A DNA stretch of 64,000 nucleotides, from the NCBI RefSeq assembly GCF_002934455.1, contig NZ_PTIR01000002.1:459620-523619 (forward strand). Reading direction: 5' to 3'. Every line of letters starts with the position of its first letter. Positions within the stretch are counted from its first letter, which is position 1. Below, piece by piece: positions 1 through 7,882 of the stretch. The DNA is from Trinickia symbiotica. GTDB lineage: Bacteria > Pseudomonadota > Gammaproteobacteria > Burkholderiales > Burkholderiaceae. A program made the position numbers and the translations under genes. The notes under the pieces are model-generated. The model made no database searches. It saw nothing but the letters and a program-made list of their open reading frames with translations, and was not told the origin of the DNA.

Positions 1-1632
1 GCCGTGATGGACGGTCTCCTGTATTCGCCGCAAGGTCGAATCGATCTCTTCGCGCGCGAGGACGTGCTGAGGCTCATGCACGTCGCCGTGCTCTGCAATG
101 AAGTGCAGTTGCGAGGCACGGCGCCGCGCTATCGTCTCGACGGTTCCTCGACCGAAATCGCGCTCGTCGAGCTGGCGCTCGCCGCCGGCATCGACGTCAA
201 TGCCGTGCGCATGCGTCATCCGCAGCTGAAGATCGCGTATCGCGCCGAAGATCGAAACTACATGTGCACGCTGCATCGGCATGCGGAATCGGGAGGGCAT
301 ATCCTCGCCGTCAAAGGCAATCCGGTCGAGGTGCTTGCGCTTTGCGACGAGCAGATGAAAGACGGTCAACGCCTTCCACTGGACGACGAAAATCGCCGCC
401 GCATTACCGAGGCGAACGTCGAGATGGGCGGCAGCGGGCTGCGTTTGCTCGGGTTCGCCTATGCGTCAGGCGACGAAACGCTGGGCGTGGATTCGCGCGG
501 CCTTTGCTGGCTCGGCATGCTGGGACTCGCCGACCCGATCCGCGAGGGAGCGAAGGAGCTGATCGCCCTCTTCGAAAGAGCCGGCATCAAGACCGTCATC
601 ATCACCGGCGACCAGAGCGTCACGGCGCAGGCGATCGGCAAGACGCTCGGCATCGGAACCAACGGCGGCGCGATCGTCGTTGACTCGACGCAGATCAACG
701 GCATCGACGAAGCCGCCTTCGCCGAGCTTGCCGCGGACGCCGACATTTTCGCGCGTGCGAGCGCCGCGCAAAAGCTCAGTATCGTGCGCAGGCTGCAACG
801 CCAGAACCAGGTCATTGCAATGGTCGGTGACGGGGTCAACGATGGTCCCGCGCTCAAAGCCGCGGACATCAGCGTGGCGATGGGGCGTCACAGCACGGAT
901 CTGGCACGCGAAGTGGCGGACGTCGTCCTGGAAGACGACGATCTCCAAACGCTGACGATCGCGATGAGTCAGGGTCGCACCATTTACAACAACATCCGCA
1001 AATCGGTGCACTTTCTCGTCTCGACGAACATGAGCGAAATCATCGTGACGCTGTCGGCTTTCGGCCTCGGTATCGGCCAGCCGCTCACGCCGATGCAGCT
1101 GCTCTGGATCAATCTTCTGAGCGACGTCTTCCCTGCCCTCGCGCTCGCCGTGGAGCCTCCCGAACCCGACGTGCTGCAAAGACCGCCGCGCGATCCCGGT
1201 GAAGCGATCGTGCAGCGCGCGGACATGCTCCGGTACGGCAAGGAAGCGCTCGCGATCAGCGGCGGGGCGCTCGCGAGTCATGCCTTCGCGGCGATGCGTC
1301 ACGGTGTGGGCGCGGCGGCTGGGACCGTTTCGTTCATGACGCTCACGCTCGCTCAGCTCTTGCATGCGTATAGCTGCCGTTCGTCGACGCGCGGCGCGCT
1401 CAGCATCGTCAAGCGGCCACGCAACCGGCAACTCGATCTCGCGATCGGCGGCTCGGTGGCGCTGCAACTGCTTGCCAGTGTGACTCCGGGGTTGAATGGA
1501 ATGCTCGGACTGTCGCGCATCGATGTGCTCGATGCGCTGGCCATCGCCGCCGGTGCGACGGCGCCCTATCTGCTGAACGAATCGACGAAGCCGGCGCTGG
1601 CCGTGCGCAACGGGCCGCGCGAGCCGCGTTGA
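1..1632 (+). CDS. Cation-transporting P-type ATPase, C-terminal part (5' end outside window)
   Basis: The frame is open from base 1, so only the C-terminal half of the protein is present. It carries the end of the nucleotide-binding domain, a TGDQ motif typical of the P domain near base 606, and the hinge motif [16 protein letters not shown] at about bases 821-870. Several hydrophobic segments follow, including [20 protein letters not shown], which resembles the M6 region of P2-type (Ca2+/Mg2+-like) ATPases rather than CPx heavy-metal pumps. The phosphorylation motif DKTGT must lie upstream. The gene converges on a minus-strand group of HMA_2 and DUF5132 genes, families often found beside such ATPases. 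The transported ion cannot be told from this fragment. Confidence 0.9.
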   Translation, partial: AVMDGLLYSPQGRIDLFAREDVLRLMHVAVLCNEVQLRGTAPRYRLDGSSTEIALVELALAAGIDVNAVRMRHPQLKIAYRAEDRNYMCTLHRHAESGGHILAVKGNPVEVLALCDEQMKDGQRLPLDDENRRRITEANVEMGGSGLRLLGFAYASGDETLGVDSRGLCWLGMLGLADPIREGAKELIALFERAGIKTVIITGDQSVTAQAIGKTLGIGTNGGAIVVDSTQINGIDEAAFAELAADADIFARASAAQKLSIVRRLQRQNQVIAMVGDGVNDGPALKAADISVAMGRHSTDLAREVADVVLEDDDLQTLTIAMSQGRTIYNNIRKSVHFLVSTNMSEIIVTLSAFGLGIGQPLTPMQLLWINLLSDVFPALALAVEPPEPDVLQRPPRDPGEAIVQRADMLRYGKEALAISGGALASHAFAAMRHGVGAAAGTVSFMTLTLAQLLHAYSCRSSTRGALSIVKRPRNRQLDLAIGGSVALQLLASVTPGLNGMLGLSRIDVLDALAIAAGATAPYLLNESTKPALAVRNGPREPR

Positions 1633-1652
1633 GCGTTTCTTTTTGGATTACG

Positions 1653-2063
1653 TTAGATCAATGCCGCGACGAGCGCGATCGCGCAGCGCTCGACCAGCGC
1701 TTCGATCGTCTTGTCGACGAGCGCATCCGCGAGCGACCGGGAAGGCATTGCCCGTGCAATACCGCCCATCTGCGGCATCGTCGCCGCCGGGGCAGTCACA
1801 TAGGGAATCGCTCGCGCTTCGAGCAAGCCGCACGCCTTGAGTTCGGCGAAGATCCGCTCGGCGCTGACGAACTGGGGGTCGAAACGCACGACGAGGCTGC
1901 CGGTAAGCGAGTTACCGATCGCGCTGCGCACTCCATCGAGCACGCACAGCTGCTGCGCGGCAAGGCGCGCGCGCGCGTCGTTCCGTTTGATCGCCGAAAG
2001 CTTCAGTCGAAGCCGGCCGGGCACGTGATGAACGTGATCCGCGAAATACTCTGACTCTGCCAT
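1653..2063 (-). CDS. HMA_2-like domain protein
   Basis: A 136-residue protein with one heavy-metal-associated-like (HMA_2) fold. It shows the PGRLRLKL strand near the N-terminus and then LDGVRSAIGNSLTGSLVVRFD, the same two-part signature seen in the proteins at 2204 and 3190. There is no CxxC metal-binding pair, so it is an HMA fold without the classical metal site. An in-frame ATG at 2087 would add eight residues; 2063 was chosen because alignment with the sister proteins begins there. It stops 20 bases from the convergent P-type ATPase. A role as a partner or regulator of that ATPase is inferred from context only. Confidence 0.75.
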   Translation of the reverse strand: MAESEYFADHVHHVPGRLRLKLSAIKRNDARARLAAQQLCVLDGVRSAIGNSLTGSLVVRFDPQFVSAERIFAELKACGLLEARAIPYVTAPAATMPQMGGIARAMPSRSLADALVDKTIEALVERCAIALVAALI

Positions 2064-2203
2064 CCTTGCAAGCGCCCCGTTACACATCCATGCCGATAGC
2101 TCGGCGTCATGCGTTATTGCAACGCGTCGATGTGACGGCTTGATTAAAGCGCGCTGATTTTCGCGGAAGGCATGCGATTTTTTCGCCCCGGGCGACGCAA
2201 GCT

Positions 2204-2767
2204 TTATCGCCGATTGGGATCCGCGTCGTCGCCCGCTGCTGGCGGTACGGGTACGGGCGGCAGGGGCGCAGGAGAATCAGTACGCGCGCGAGGACGAGCA
2301 CGCCACGCGTCATAGGCGTACCAGAACAGCGTGACGGCGGGGGCCATGATCTGCCCCCTGACCGTTTGCAGCGTACCGAGGCCGGCAAGCGTGGCACTGA
2401 GTCTGCGCGCCTGCGCTCGCTCGCGCTCCTCGTGAGACTCGCCGGGTTTGCGGCGGGCGATCGCCGGCTCGCGGCGCATCACCGCATGGGCGCGCGCAGG
2501 CGCGCTTTCCTCCGACGAGACGCGCGGGGGCCGAAGCGAGAACAACCCATGCCGATCCGCATAGGTCGCAATCGCGTCGACTGTCGTCGTATGCCGGATC
2601 AGTATGCTGCCCGTCAGCGGACTCGCATGCACATCCGTCACGCCGTCGCATTGCGCGAGACGCCGCGACAGGTCAGAAAAGTACGCGGCGTCGCGACGCC
2701 GCGAGCGCAGTTTGATGCGCAGCCTCCCCGCAATCCGATGCGTGAGCTGCGCTTCGTCAAGAGGCAC
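2204..2767 (-). CDS. HMA_2-like domain protein with C-terminal membrane segment
   Basis: About 187 residues if translation starts at the GTG at 2767, which overlaps the stop of the upstream DUF5132 gene and is preceded by AGGA. An ATG at 2830 is possible but would give a 74-base overlap. The N-terminal region has IAGRLRIKL followed by CDGVTDVHASPLTGSILIRH, matching its two neighbours. A charged Arg/Glu-rich linker leads to a hydrophobic stretch (IMAPAVTLFWYAYDAW) and a proline-rich tail. The arrangement suggests a cytoplasmic HMA-like domain tethered to the membrane. No CxxC metal site is present. Confidence 0.7.
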   Translation of the reverse strand: MPLDEAQLTHRIAGRLRIKLRSRRRDAAYFSDLSRRLAQCDGVTDVHASPLTGSILIRHTTTVDAIATYADRHGLFSLRPPRVSSEESAPARAHAVMRREPAIARRKPGESHEERERAQARRLSATLAGLGTLQTVRGQIMAPAVTLFWYAYDAWRARPRARTDSPAPLPPVPVPPAAGDDADPNRR

Positions 2768-3107
2768 CGGGATGATCCTGTGAAGAAGAAGATGTGGCCG
2801 CTTCGCCGCCGTTCGCCCCGTGCGCCGCACCCGCCGCGGACATTCCTTCGACGATTGCGCCTTCGCGCGGATGCTCGAGTTCGGCGCGCGCCTCGGCCAC
2901 GAGGTCTTCGAACACCTCGGCCATTTCCGCGGCGGCCTCTCTGCCTTTGTCGAAAAGAATGACGCCTGTCTTGATCACCGATTTCGCAAGCGGCTTCGAG
3001 ACGGCGGCAACGACGGGCAATACGACCGGTGCAAGCACTACTGCACCGACGCCAACCGCGAGCCCCGCCAAGAGGTTGCCCCTGAAGAAGTCGTCCAGTC
3101 CGGCCAT
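2757..3107 (-). CDS. DUF5132 family membrane protein
   Basis: A 116-residue protein starting MAGLDDFFRGNLLAGLAVGVG, with a Gly/Val/Ala-rich hydrophobic segment at residues 12-35 and an amphipathic, acidic second half. This is the organisation of DUF5132 proteins, which recur next to HMA_2 proteins and P-type ATPases. GGAGGG lies about seven bases upstream of the ATG. The stop overlaps the start of the following HMA_2 gene, so the two are probably translationally coupled. The biochemical role is unknown. Confidence 0.75.
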   Translation of the reverse strand: MAGLDDFFRGNLLAGLAVGVGAVVLAPVVLPVVAAVSKPLAKSVIKTGVILFDKGREAAAEMAEVFEDLVAEARAELEHPREGAIVEGMSAAGAAHGANGGEAATSSSSQDHPGAS

Positions 3108-3189
3108 GACGCGCCCTCCGCAAAGAAATCCATTATAGACGTGCGGTTTCGCGCTGCCGGTGGGTGATCCACCGATTGCGAAATCACAT

Positions 3190-3759
3190 TCAGCGACGGC
3201 TAGCGAAATCGGGCGCGGGATGAGGCGCCGGCCCGCGTTCGGGATGCAGCTTCACGAAAGTATCGAATGCGAGCCACAGAAAGACCCAGCCGGGCACGGT
3301 TTCGATCATGAGCCCGCGCCTCGCGATGGACCACGCGCCGGCGGCCACGAGCGCGAGCGGCAGCACGAGCCGCAAATTCATTGGCATGCCGATCGCGCGG
3401 CGCACATAGGCATCGAGATCGTCGATCGCTTCTGTGAAGCCCGGATGGCGGCCAGACTCCAGTCCGGCCTCGTCGACGGCCGGCGGATGCAGCGTGGACT
3501 CGACTACGACGTCGAGGTCCTCTAAGAACTGAAAGATCCCCTTCCCGTCGACTTTCGCATGATCGTAGGGAATCGTCATGCTGCCGGTCGCCGCATTGAC
3601 GACGACATCGCCGATGCCGTGCTTCGACTCGAGGTATTGCTCGATGCGCTCGAGCTGCGCCTTGCTGCGCGATCGATGGTCGAACTTGACGCGCAGGCGG
3701 CCGCGCACCTGGCTGGCCACCCGCGCGTGGGAATGCGGCTTCTCGCTCGAAGGTTTCAT
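3190..3759 (-). CDS. HMA_2-like domain protein with two predicted membrane helices
   Basis: A 189-residue protein, first in the minus-strand cluster. Residues 15-90 carry VRGRLRVKF and HGIGDVVVNAATGSMTIPYD, the HMA_2 signature shared with the proteins at 1653 and 2204. Two hydrophobic segments follow (MNLRLVLPLALVAAGAW and TVPGWVFLWLAFDTF), so the HMA-like domain is probably cytoplasmic and membrane-anchored. Cysteines of the classical HMA site are absent. With DUF5132 and the ATPase it forms a candidate metal or cation handling module. Confidence 0.75.
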   Translation of the reverse strand: MKPSSEKPHSHARVASQVRGRLRVKFDHRSRSKAQLERIEQYLESKHGIGDVVVNAATGSMTIPYDHAKVDGKGIFQFLEDLDVVVESTLHPPAVDEAGLESGRHPGFTEAIDDLDAYVRRAIGMPMNLRLVLPLALVAAGAWSIARRGLMIETVPGWVFLWLAFDTFVKLHPERGPAPHPAPDFASRR

Positions 3760-3849
3760 TTGGCTGTCTGACTCGCCCGAAGGAAGAAGAACAACCGAAC
3801 GCCGCGAGAAGCGTGCCAGCCTGGGGCTATCTACAGCAACTGCCAGCCC

Positions 3850-4524
3850 CTAATACTGCGCGACAATCGTCACGCGTCGGTTCGCGGCGCGCGCCACGGC
3901 ATCGTCGCCAAGCGCGAGCGGATCGTTGTCGGCCCGCCCGATTGCGGCAAGGCGGCCCGGCTCGATCCCCCGCTCGACGAGGAAGCGCACGACGGCCCCC
4001 GCTCGCGCAGCCGAAAGCTCCCAGTTCGAGGCATATTGAGCCGTCGCGATCGGCGCGCTGTCGGTATGGCCTTCGACGAGGATGCTCCTCGGCGAGCCTT
4101 TCTTCAATACCTCAGCGACGCGCGTGAGATCGTCGAGGCCGTCGGGCAACAGTCGCGCCTCGCCGGAATTGAAAAGAACCCTCGCATTGATCGCGATTTC
4201 GATCCCCTGCGGCGTCTCCTTCACGGTCACTTCGCGCCGGTCGACGAGCGGCGCGAGCAGCGCGACGAGCCGAGCCCTGCGTGCAAGATCGGGCTGCGCG
4301 ACGGATGGCGCCACGGCCACGGGCACCGCCTGAGCGGCCGCGGCTTTCATTTCGGACTCCTTCGTTTTCGCGAGCTGCAGAATGTACATTGCGAGGAAGA
4401 AGACCATCAAGGTCGTGACGAGATCGGCATAGGAAAGAAGCCAGCGCTCGGAGCGGGCTTCGTCCTCATGCTCCTGATCGCGCGGCGAAGTGCCGGGCGG
4501 CTTGCTGATCGATGAAAATTCCAT
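3850..4524 (-). CDS. MotB-like stator protein (OmpA/MotB domain)
   Basis: 224 residues. An N-terminal cytoplasmic stretch is followed by the single transmembrane helix SYADLVTTLMVFFLAMYIL (residues 31-49). It contains Asp34, the position of the proton-binding Asp32 of E. coli MotB. The periplasmic OmpA-like peptidoglycan-binding domain occupies about residues 115-224, with VEGHTDSAPI, NWELSAARA and the closing NRRVTI motif. It is the last gene of a three-gene operon, 62 bases after MotA. The linker is short. Its presence with only a MotA and a FliG-like gene suggests an ion-driven motor unit outside a flagellar operon; it could also be a spare flagellar stator. Confidence 0.9.
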   Translation of the reverse strand: MEFSSISKPPGTSPRDQEHEDEARSERWLLSYADLVTTLMVFFLAMYILQLAKTKESEMKAAAAQAVPVAVAPSVAQPDLARRARLVALLAPLVDRREVTVKETPQGIEIAINARVLFNSGEARLLPDGLDDLTRVAEVLKKGSPRSILVEGHTDSAPIATAQYASNWELSAARAGAVVRFLVERGIEPGRLAAIGRADNDPLALGDDAVARAANRRVTIVAQY

Positions 4525-4586
4525 GTCCTCGGACGCTCCGTTCGACTGCCGAATCGAAAGGGACCGGCAGACGCTGCACCTGTAAG

Positions 4587-5351
4587 TCAGCCGAGCAATT
4601 CAGCCGATCGTTCGCGGATATCTCCGGCGAGACGGGTTTCGATCGTTTGCGGCGATTCCTTGCGCGATATGGCGAGCAAGCCGTCGAAATAGAGCCTTCG
4701 GAAGCGCAGCTCCGAATCGACCTGCGCCTTGATCTTGCCGTAGAGCGGCAAGAAGATGAGATTAGCGAGACCGAGACCATAGAGCGTCGCCGTAAACGCC
4801 GCGGCAATGCCGCGTCCGAGCGAAGCGGGCTCGAGGATATGACCCGTCACGTGAATGAGGCCGAGGACGGCGCCGAGGATACCGAACGTCGGCGCGTAGC
4901 CGCCGGCCTGCTGCCAGATCTTCGCCGCGGCCATGCGATTGCGCTCGTAAGCGTCGAGCTCCCTGCGCAATGCATCTTCGAGCACCGGCGTCGGCACGCC
5001 GTTCGCCAGCAAGTCGAGGCCGCGTTTGGCGAAAGCGTCGATGCCGTTCGAATCGATCGATTCGAACGCGAGCAGACCGTTGACCTTGGCCTGATCGCCC
5101 CATTCGAGCAGCAACGCAAGATTCGCGCGATCGACCTGCTTCGGCTTCGAGAACGCGAGCGCGAGTTGCTTCACGCCATCAAAAAAACGCGCCCAGGTGT
5201 TCTGTATCATCACCGCGCCAAGTGTGCCGCCGAGCACGACGACGAGCGCCTCGGCCTGCAGCAGCGACGTGAAGTCGCCGCCTTCGAGCCAGAAGCCGGT
5301 GGCGATTGCGGCGGTACCGAAAATGGCACCGAATAACGTAAGCAGATCCAT
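4587..5351 (-). CDS. MotA-like stator protein (MotA/TolQ/ExbB family)
   Basis: 254 residues, close to the usual MotA/PomA length. It has four hydrophobic segments, at about residues 2-20, 34-50, 150-168 and 185-205. The conserved prolines of the ion channel are visible at Pro154 (GYAPTFGILGAVLGLIH) and Pro202 (NLIFLPLYGKI), the counterparts of MotA Pro173 and Pro222. The cytoplasmic loop (residues 52-148) carries the charged residues expected to touch a rotor. It sits 37 bases after a gene with a FliG-like C-terminus and 62 bases before motB. The long coiled-coil tail of the ZorA defence protein is absent. Confidence 0.92.
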   Translation of the reverse strand: MDLLTLFGAIFGTAAIATGFWLEGGDFTSLLQAEALVVVLGGTLGAVMIQNTWARFFDGVKQLALAFSKPKQVDRANLALLLEWGDQAKVNGLLAFESIDSNGIDAFAKRGLDLLANGVPTPVLEDALRRELDAYERNRMAAAKIWQQAGGYAPTFGILGAVLGLIHVTGHILEPASLGRGIAAAFTATLYGLGLANLIFLPLYGKIKAQVDSELRFRRLYFDGLLAISRKESPQTIETRLAGDIRERSAELLG

Positions 5352-5388
5352 AGCCGATCTATTCCAGTTTGGTGAGGCTGTCGTGCAA

Positions 5389-6615
5389 TCAGGCCGCGCC
5401 GGCCGTCGGGGCCGATTTGAGCGCCTTCACCGTTTCGAGGAAGCGCACCTCGATGTCGCCCACCTCGACGGGGTCGATCTTGATGTCGCGACGCATGACC
5501 CACGCAATTTCGTTCCTGCGCGTTTCCGTCATCACGGCCAACAGGCGGTCCACGACCGATTGGTCCGTCATCGAGGCGAAGAGCTTCGCGAGATCGTAGG
5601 TATCGGTCTGGCTGATGGCTTCGAAGAGCGTGCGCTGATCGACGTACGCCAGGTCCTCGAGCGACTTCACCTCGGTCACCCTGCGCGGATTGCGGCGCGA
5701 GAAGTAGGCGACGCCCTTCTCCTCGACGTAGTTGAGCACCTTGGTCTTGCGGAACGCGAACACGTCCTCCGCGATCTCGGCGTGCGAGAGCTTGTTGAGG
5801 ATCACGGATTTGTCGACGCCGATCAGCGCCTCGAGATCCGTCAGATCGATCAGCTCGAGCTCGCTGTTGATCGCGATATCGAGATCCTCGTCGGCCACCT
5901 GTTGCGCACGCTCCGTGATCCGCGCCGGGTCGAATGTGACGAGCTGGCGTGCCGCGGCGCCGTCGTTCGCCGCATAGCGCGCGGCGTTGCTGCTGAAGTG
6001 CTCCGTGGTGCCCGACTGCAGCGTGATGAGATTGAGCTTTTCCATCCGCTTCAACATCGTCATGACGTGTGGGCGCGAATGCCCCGCGATGGCCCGGCAT
6101 TTCTTGATGACGTCGACGAGCGGCACCGAGACTTCGTCGGACTGGCCGCGACGCGCCCAGCCATCTCCCGAGTCGGCGTTTTCCGATCCTGCCATCAACG
6201 AAAGGACATGCGCGTACGAGAGCACGCCCGGCAGGAAATCGGCATGCGTATAGGTCGCGAGCAGATCGTCGCGCTTTCGCAGTCGGCGGATCGTCGAGCG
6301 CACGATATGCCGCAACAGCGGCGAGGCGCGCTCGAGCTCCTGCTCGACCATTCCCGCCTGGATGACCGTCAGTTGGCAGAACGTCAACGCCTTCGCCGTA
6401 TGCGCTTTCGGTTCGGGCGGCAGCAACGCGGCTTCGCCGAAAAACTCGCCCTTGCCGAGGGTGGCGAGCACGACCTTCTTGTCGTCGCAATTGGTCGAGA
6501 TCTCGACCTTGCCGTCCGCGATCACATAGATGACCGGCTCTCCGGCGTAACCTTCGGAATAGATGACCTCACCCGGCGCGGCCGCCCGCGACCACGAAGT
6601 GCGTTGTTGGCTCAC
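5389..6615 (-). CDS. Crp-like sensor/HTH protein fused to a FliG-like C-terminal region
   Basis: 408 residues from a GTG start, with AGGGGA about ten bases upstream. Residues 12-110 form a cyclic-nucleotide-binding beta roll (GEFFGEAALL at 56-65). In its phosphate-binding cassette the usual Arg is replaced: AHTAKA rather than pRTAxx, so canonical cAMP binding is doubtful. Residues 165-200 look like a Crp winged helix (HSRPHVMTMLKRMEKLNLI). Residues 252-400 contain two FliG-like helical repeats; the second (SLEDLAYVDQRTL, then VVDRLLAVM and VMRRDI) follows the FliG C-domain pattern with charged residues on the torque helix. It heads the operon with motA and motB. The fusion predicts a signal-controlled rotor or clutch, though the fold assignment of the C-terminus is by eye. 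Confidence 0.8.
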   Translation of the reverse strand: MSQQRTSWSRAAAPGEVIYSEGYAGEPVIYVIADGKVEISTNCDDKKVVLATLGKGEFFGEAALLPPEPKAHTAKALTFCQLTVIQAGMVEQELERASPLLRHIVRSTIRRLRKRDDLLATYTHADFLPGVLSYAHVLSLMAGSENADSGDGWARRGQSDEVSVPLVDVIKKCRAIAGHSRPHVMTMLKRMEKLNLITLQSGTTEHFSSNAARYAANDGAAARQLVTFDPARITERAQQVADEDLDIAINSELELIDLTDLEALIGVDKSVILNKLSHAEIAEDVFAFRKTKVLNYVEEKGVAYFSRRNPRRVTEVKSLEDLAYVDQRTLFEAISQTDTYDLAKLFASMTDQSVVDRLLAVMTETRRNEIAWVMRRDIKIDPVEVGDIEVRFLETVKALKSAPTAGAA

Positions 6616-6783
6616 TGTCGATCCCCTGTCAAGCTTGGATGTTGTGCTTTCCCCGTATGGACCGGATAACGGCAGCTTGTCAGGAAATCTTTATCGATGT
6701 TTTCCCGTAACGAACCTCATGCCTCGGTAACAATGACCTATCTCTCGACGACCGGCGGAAGCTCGACGGCTCGTCGCGACTCG

Positions 6784-7395
6784 CTAAGGGGTCTTCCACA
6801 ACCGGGTCAACGGACCGCCCGCACCCGTCAACGGGTCGCTTTCCGGAAAGTCGACGGCAAGCATCGCCTCGTGCTCTGCCTCGCTCAACGCCTCGCGACT
6901 GATGGCGGTGTCCTGATTGGGTGGATAGGCGCCGACCACGAGAAAATCGGAGCTCGCCTCGATCCTGCAGTGCGCTGTGCCCGCGGGCAGAACGACGACG
7001 TCGCCCGCCTCGACTTCGACTTCGCGCCCGACCGGCGGCGGGCCACCGAGAATGACACGCGCCCTGCCACGCGCGAAACCGAGCACTTCGTGCGTCGACG
7101 GGTGGAAATGATGGAAATCGTAGACACCGTCTCGCCAGTGCGGCGGCCAACCGTTCTGACTGAAGAGCTGCTCGAAGCGCGCAGCGGGATCCGAGCCGAT
7201 GATGGGCACCGCGCGTCGATACACGAGCACGGGCAAACGCGGGTTGTTCGGAATCCAATCGTTCGAGGGCAACTGAAAGGCGTCAGGCTGCGGAAGCGCG
7301 GCGGTCGAATCGGTCGCCCCGAGCGTGGCGAATGCCGATAGCAATCCGCGAAGTCCGGGCCCTACGTTGAAGCATCGTTGTTCCTGCTTAGTCAT
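6784..7395 (-). CDS. Cupin domain protein (YjlB-like)
   Basis: 203 residues with a single cupin barrel. Motif 1 is seen as [17 protein letters not shown] (about residues 91-107) and motif 2 as [15 protein letters not shown]; the His and Glu positions needed for a metal centre are present. GGAGAA lies just upstream of the ATG. It stands alone between the mot operon and a DUF4148 gene, so context gives no substrate. A sugar- or small-molecule-binding role is generic to the family. Confidence 0.8.
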   Translation of the reverse strand: MTKQEQRCFNVGPGLRGLLSAFATLGATDSTAALPQPDAFQLPSNDWIPNNPRLPVLVYRRAVPIIGSDPAARFEQLFSQNGWPPHWRDGVYDFHHFHPSTHEVLGFARGRARVILGGPPPVGREVEVEAGDVVVLPAGTAHCRIEASSDFLVVGAYPPNQDTAISREALSEAEHEAMLAVDFPESDPLTGAGGPLTRLWKTP

Positions 7396-7488
7396 CGAGG
7401 TTCTCCTTGAGCGACATCATCGATCAAGCAAACCTCGTGCGAGCGCCAGCCGTTCTTGACCGGCGCCCTCCTCACCGAGACGAACGCC

Positions 7489-7755
7489 TTACTGACCTCC
7501 CCCATAAAGCGCGTTCAAGCGATCCAACGTCCCGTCTTTTTGCGCGCGGAGCAGCTCTTGATACACCTCGGCCCGCGTCTTGCCCATGGGAGCACCGCTC
7601 TCCATGCCAGCAGCCGGTTGCGCGCCCACGGCGTTCTGCGTCATCACCGTGGCGTCGTTCGATGTCGTGCTTGGCGTGTCTTCGTTTCCTGCCGCCATTG
7701 CCTGCGTGGTACAAACCGCGAATGCGGCAATTGAAATTACCGTCAGCGTCTTCAT
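7489..7755 (-). CDS. DUF4148 small secreted protein
   Basis: 88 residues starting MKTLTVISIAAFAVCTTQAMAAG, a clear signal peptide cut after AMA. The mature part is short and polar and ends with the DUF4148 signature KTRAEVYQELLRAQKDGTLDRLN. This small periplasmic family is strongly typical of Burkholderiaceae. GGAG precedes the chosen ATG, whereas the longer open frame upstream has no signal-peptide-like start. Function is unknown. Confidence 0.85.
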   Translation of the reverse strand: MKTLTVISIAAFAVCTTQAMAAGNEDTPSTTSNDATVMTQNAVGAQPAAGMESGAPMGKTRAEVYQELLRAQKDGTLDRLNALYGGGQ

Positions 7756-7882
7756 GGACTTTCTCCAGCGAGATACGGGCGAGGCCCGGCACGGATCGCT
7801 CAATGCGGTGCGCGCCGGTTGCGAGTGACGCTCGTGCTCGATGCAGGAACGCCACGCCGGAGGTACCGGGAGACACGACGGT

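Noticed and set aside
3850..5351. Zorya anti-phage system (ZorA/ZorB) as an explanation of the MotA/MotB pair
   Set aside because: MotA here is 254 residues without the long cytoplasmic tail of ZorA, and no ZorC, ZorD or ZorE gene is adjacent; the third gene is a Crp/FliG-like fusion.
5197..6669. Long plus-strand open frame of 490 codons
   Set aside because: It is antisense to the Crp/FliG-like gene, has no family similarity and reflects GC-rich codon usage of the real gene.
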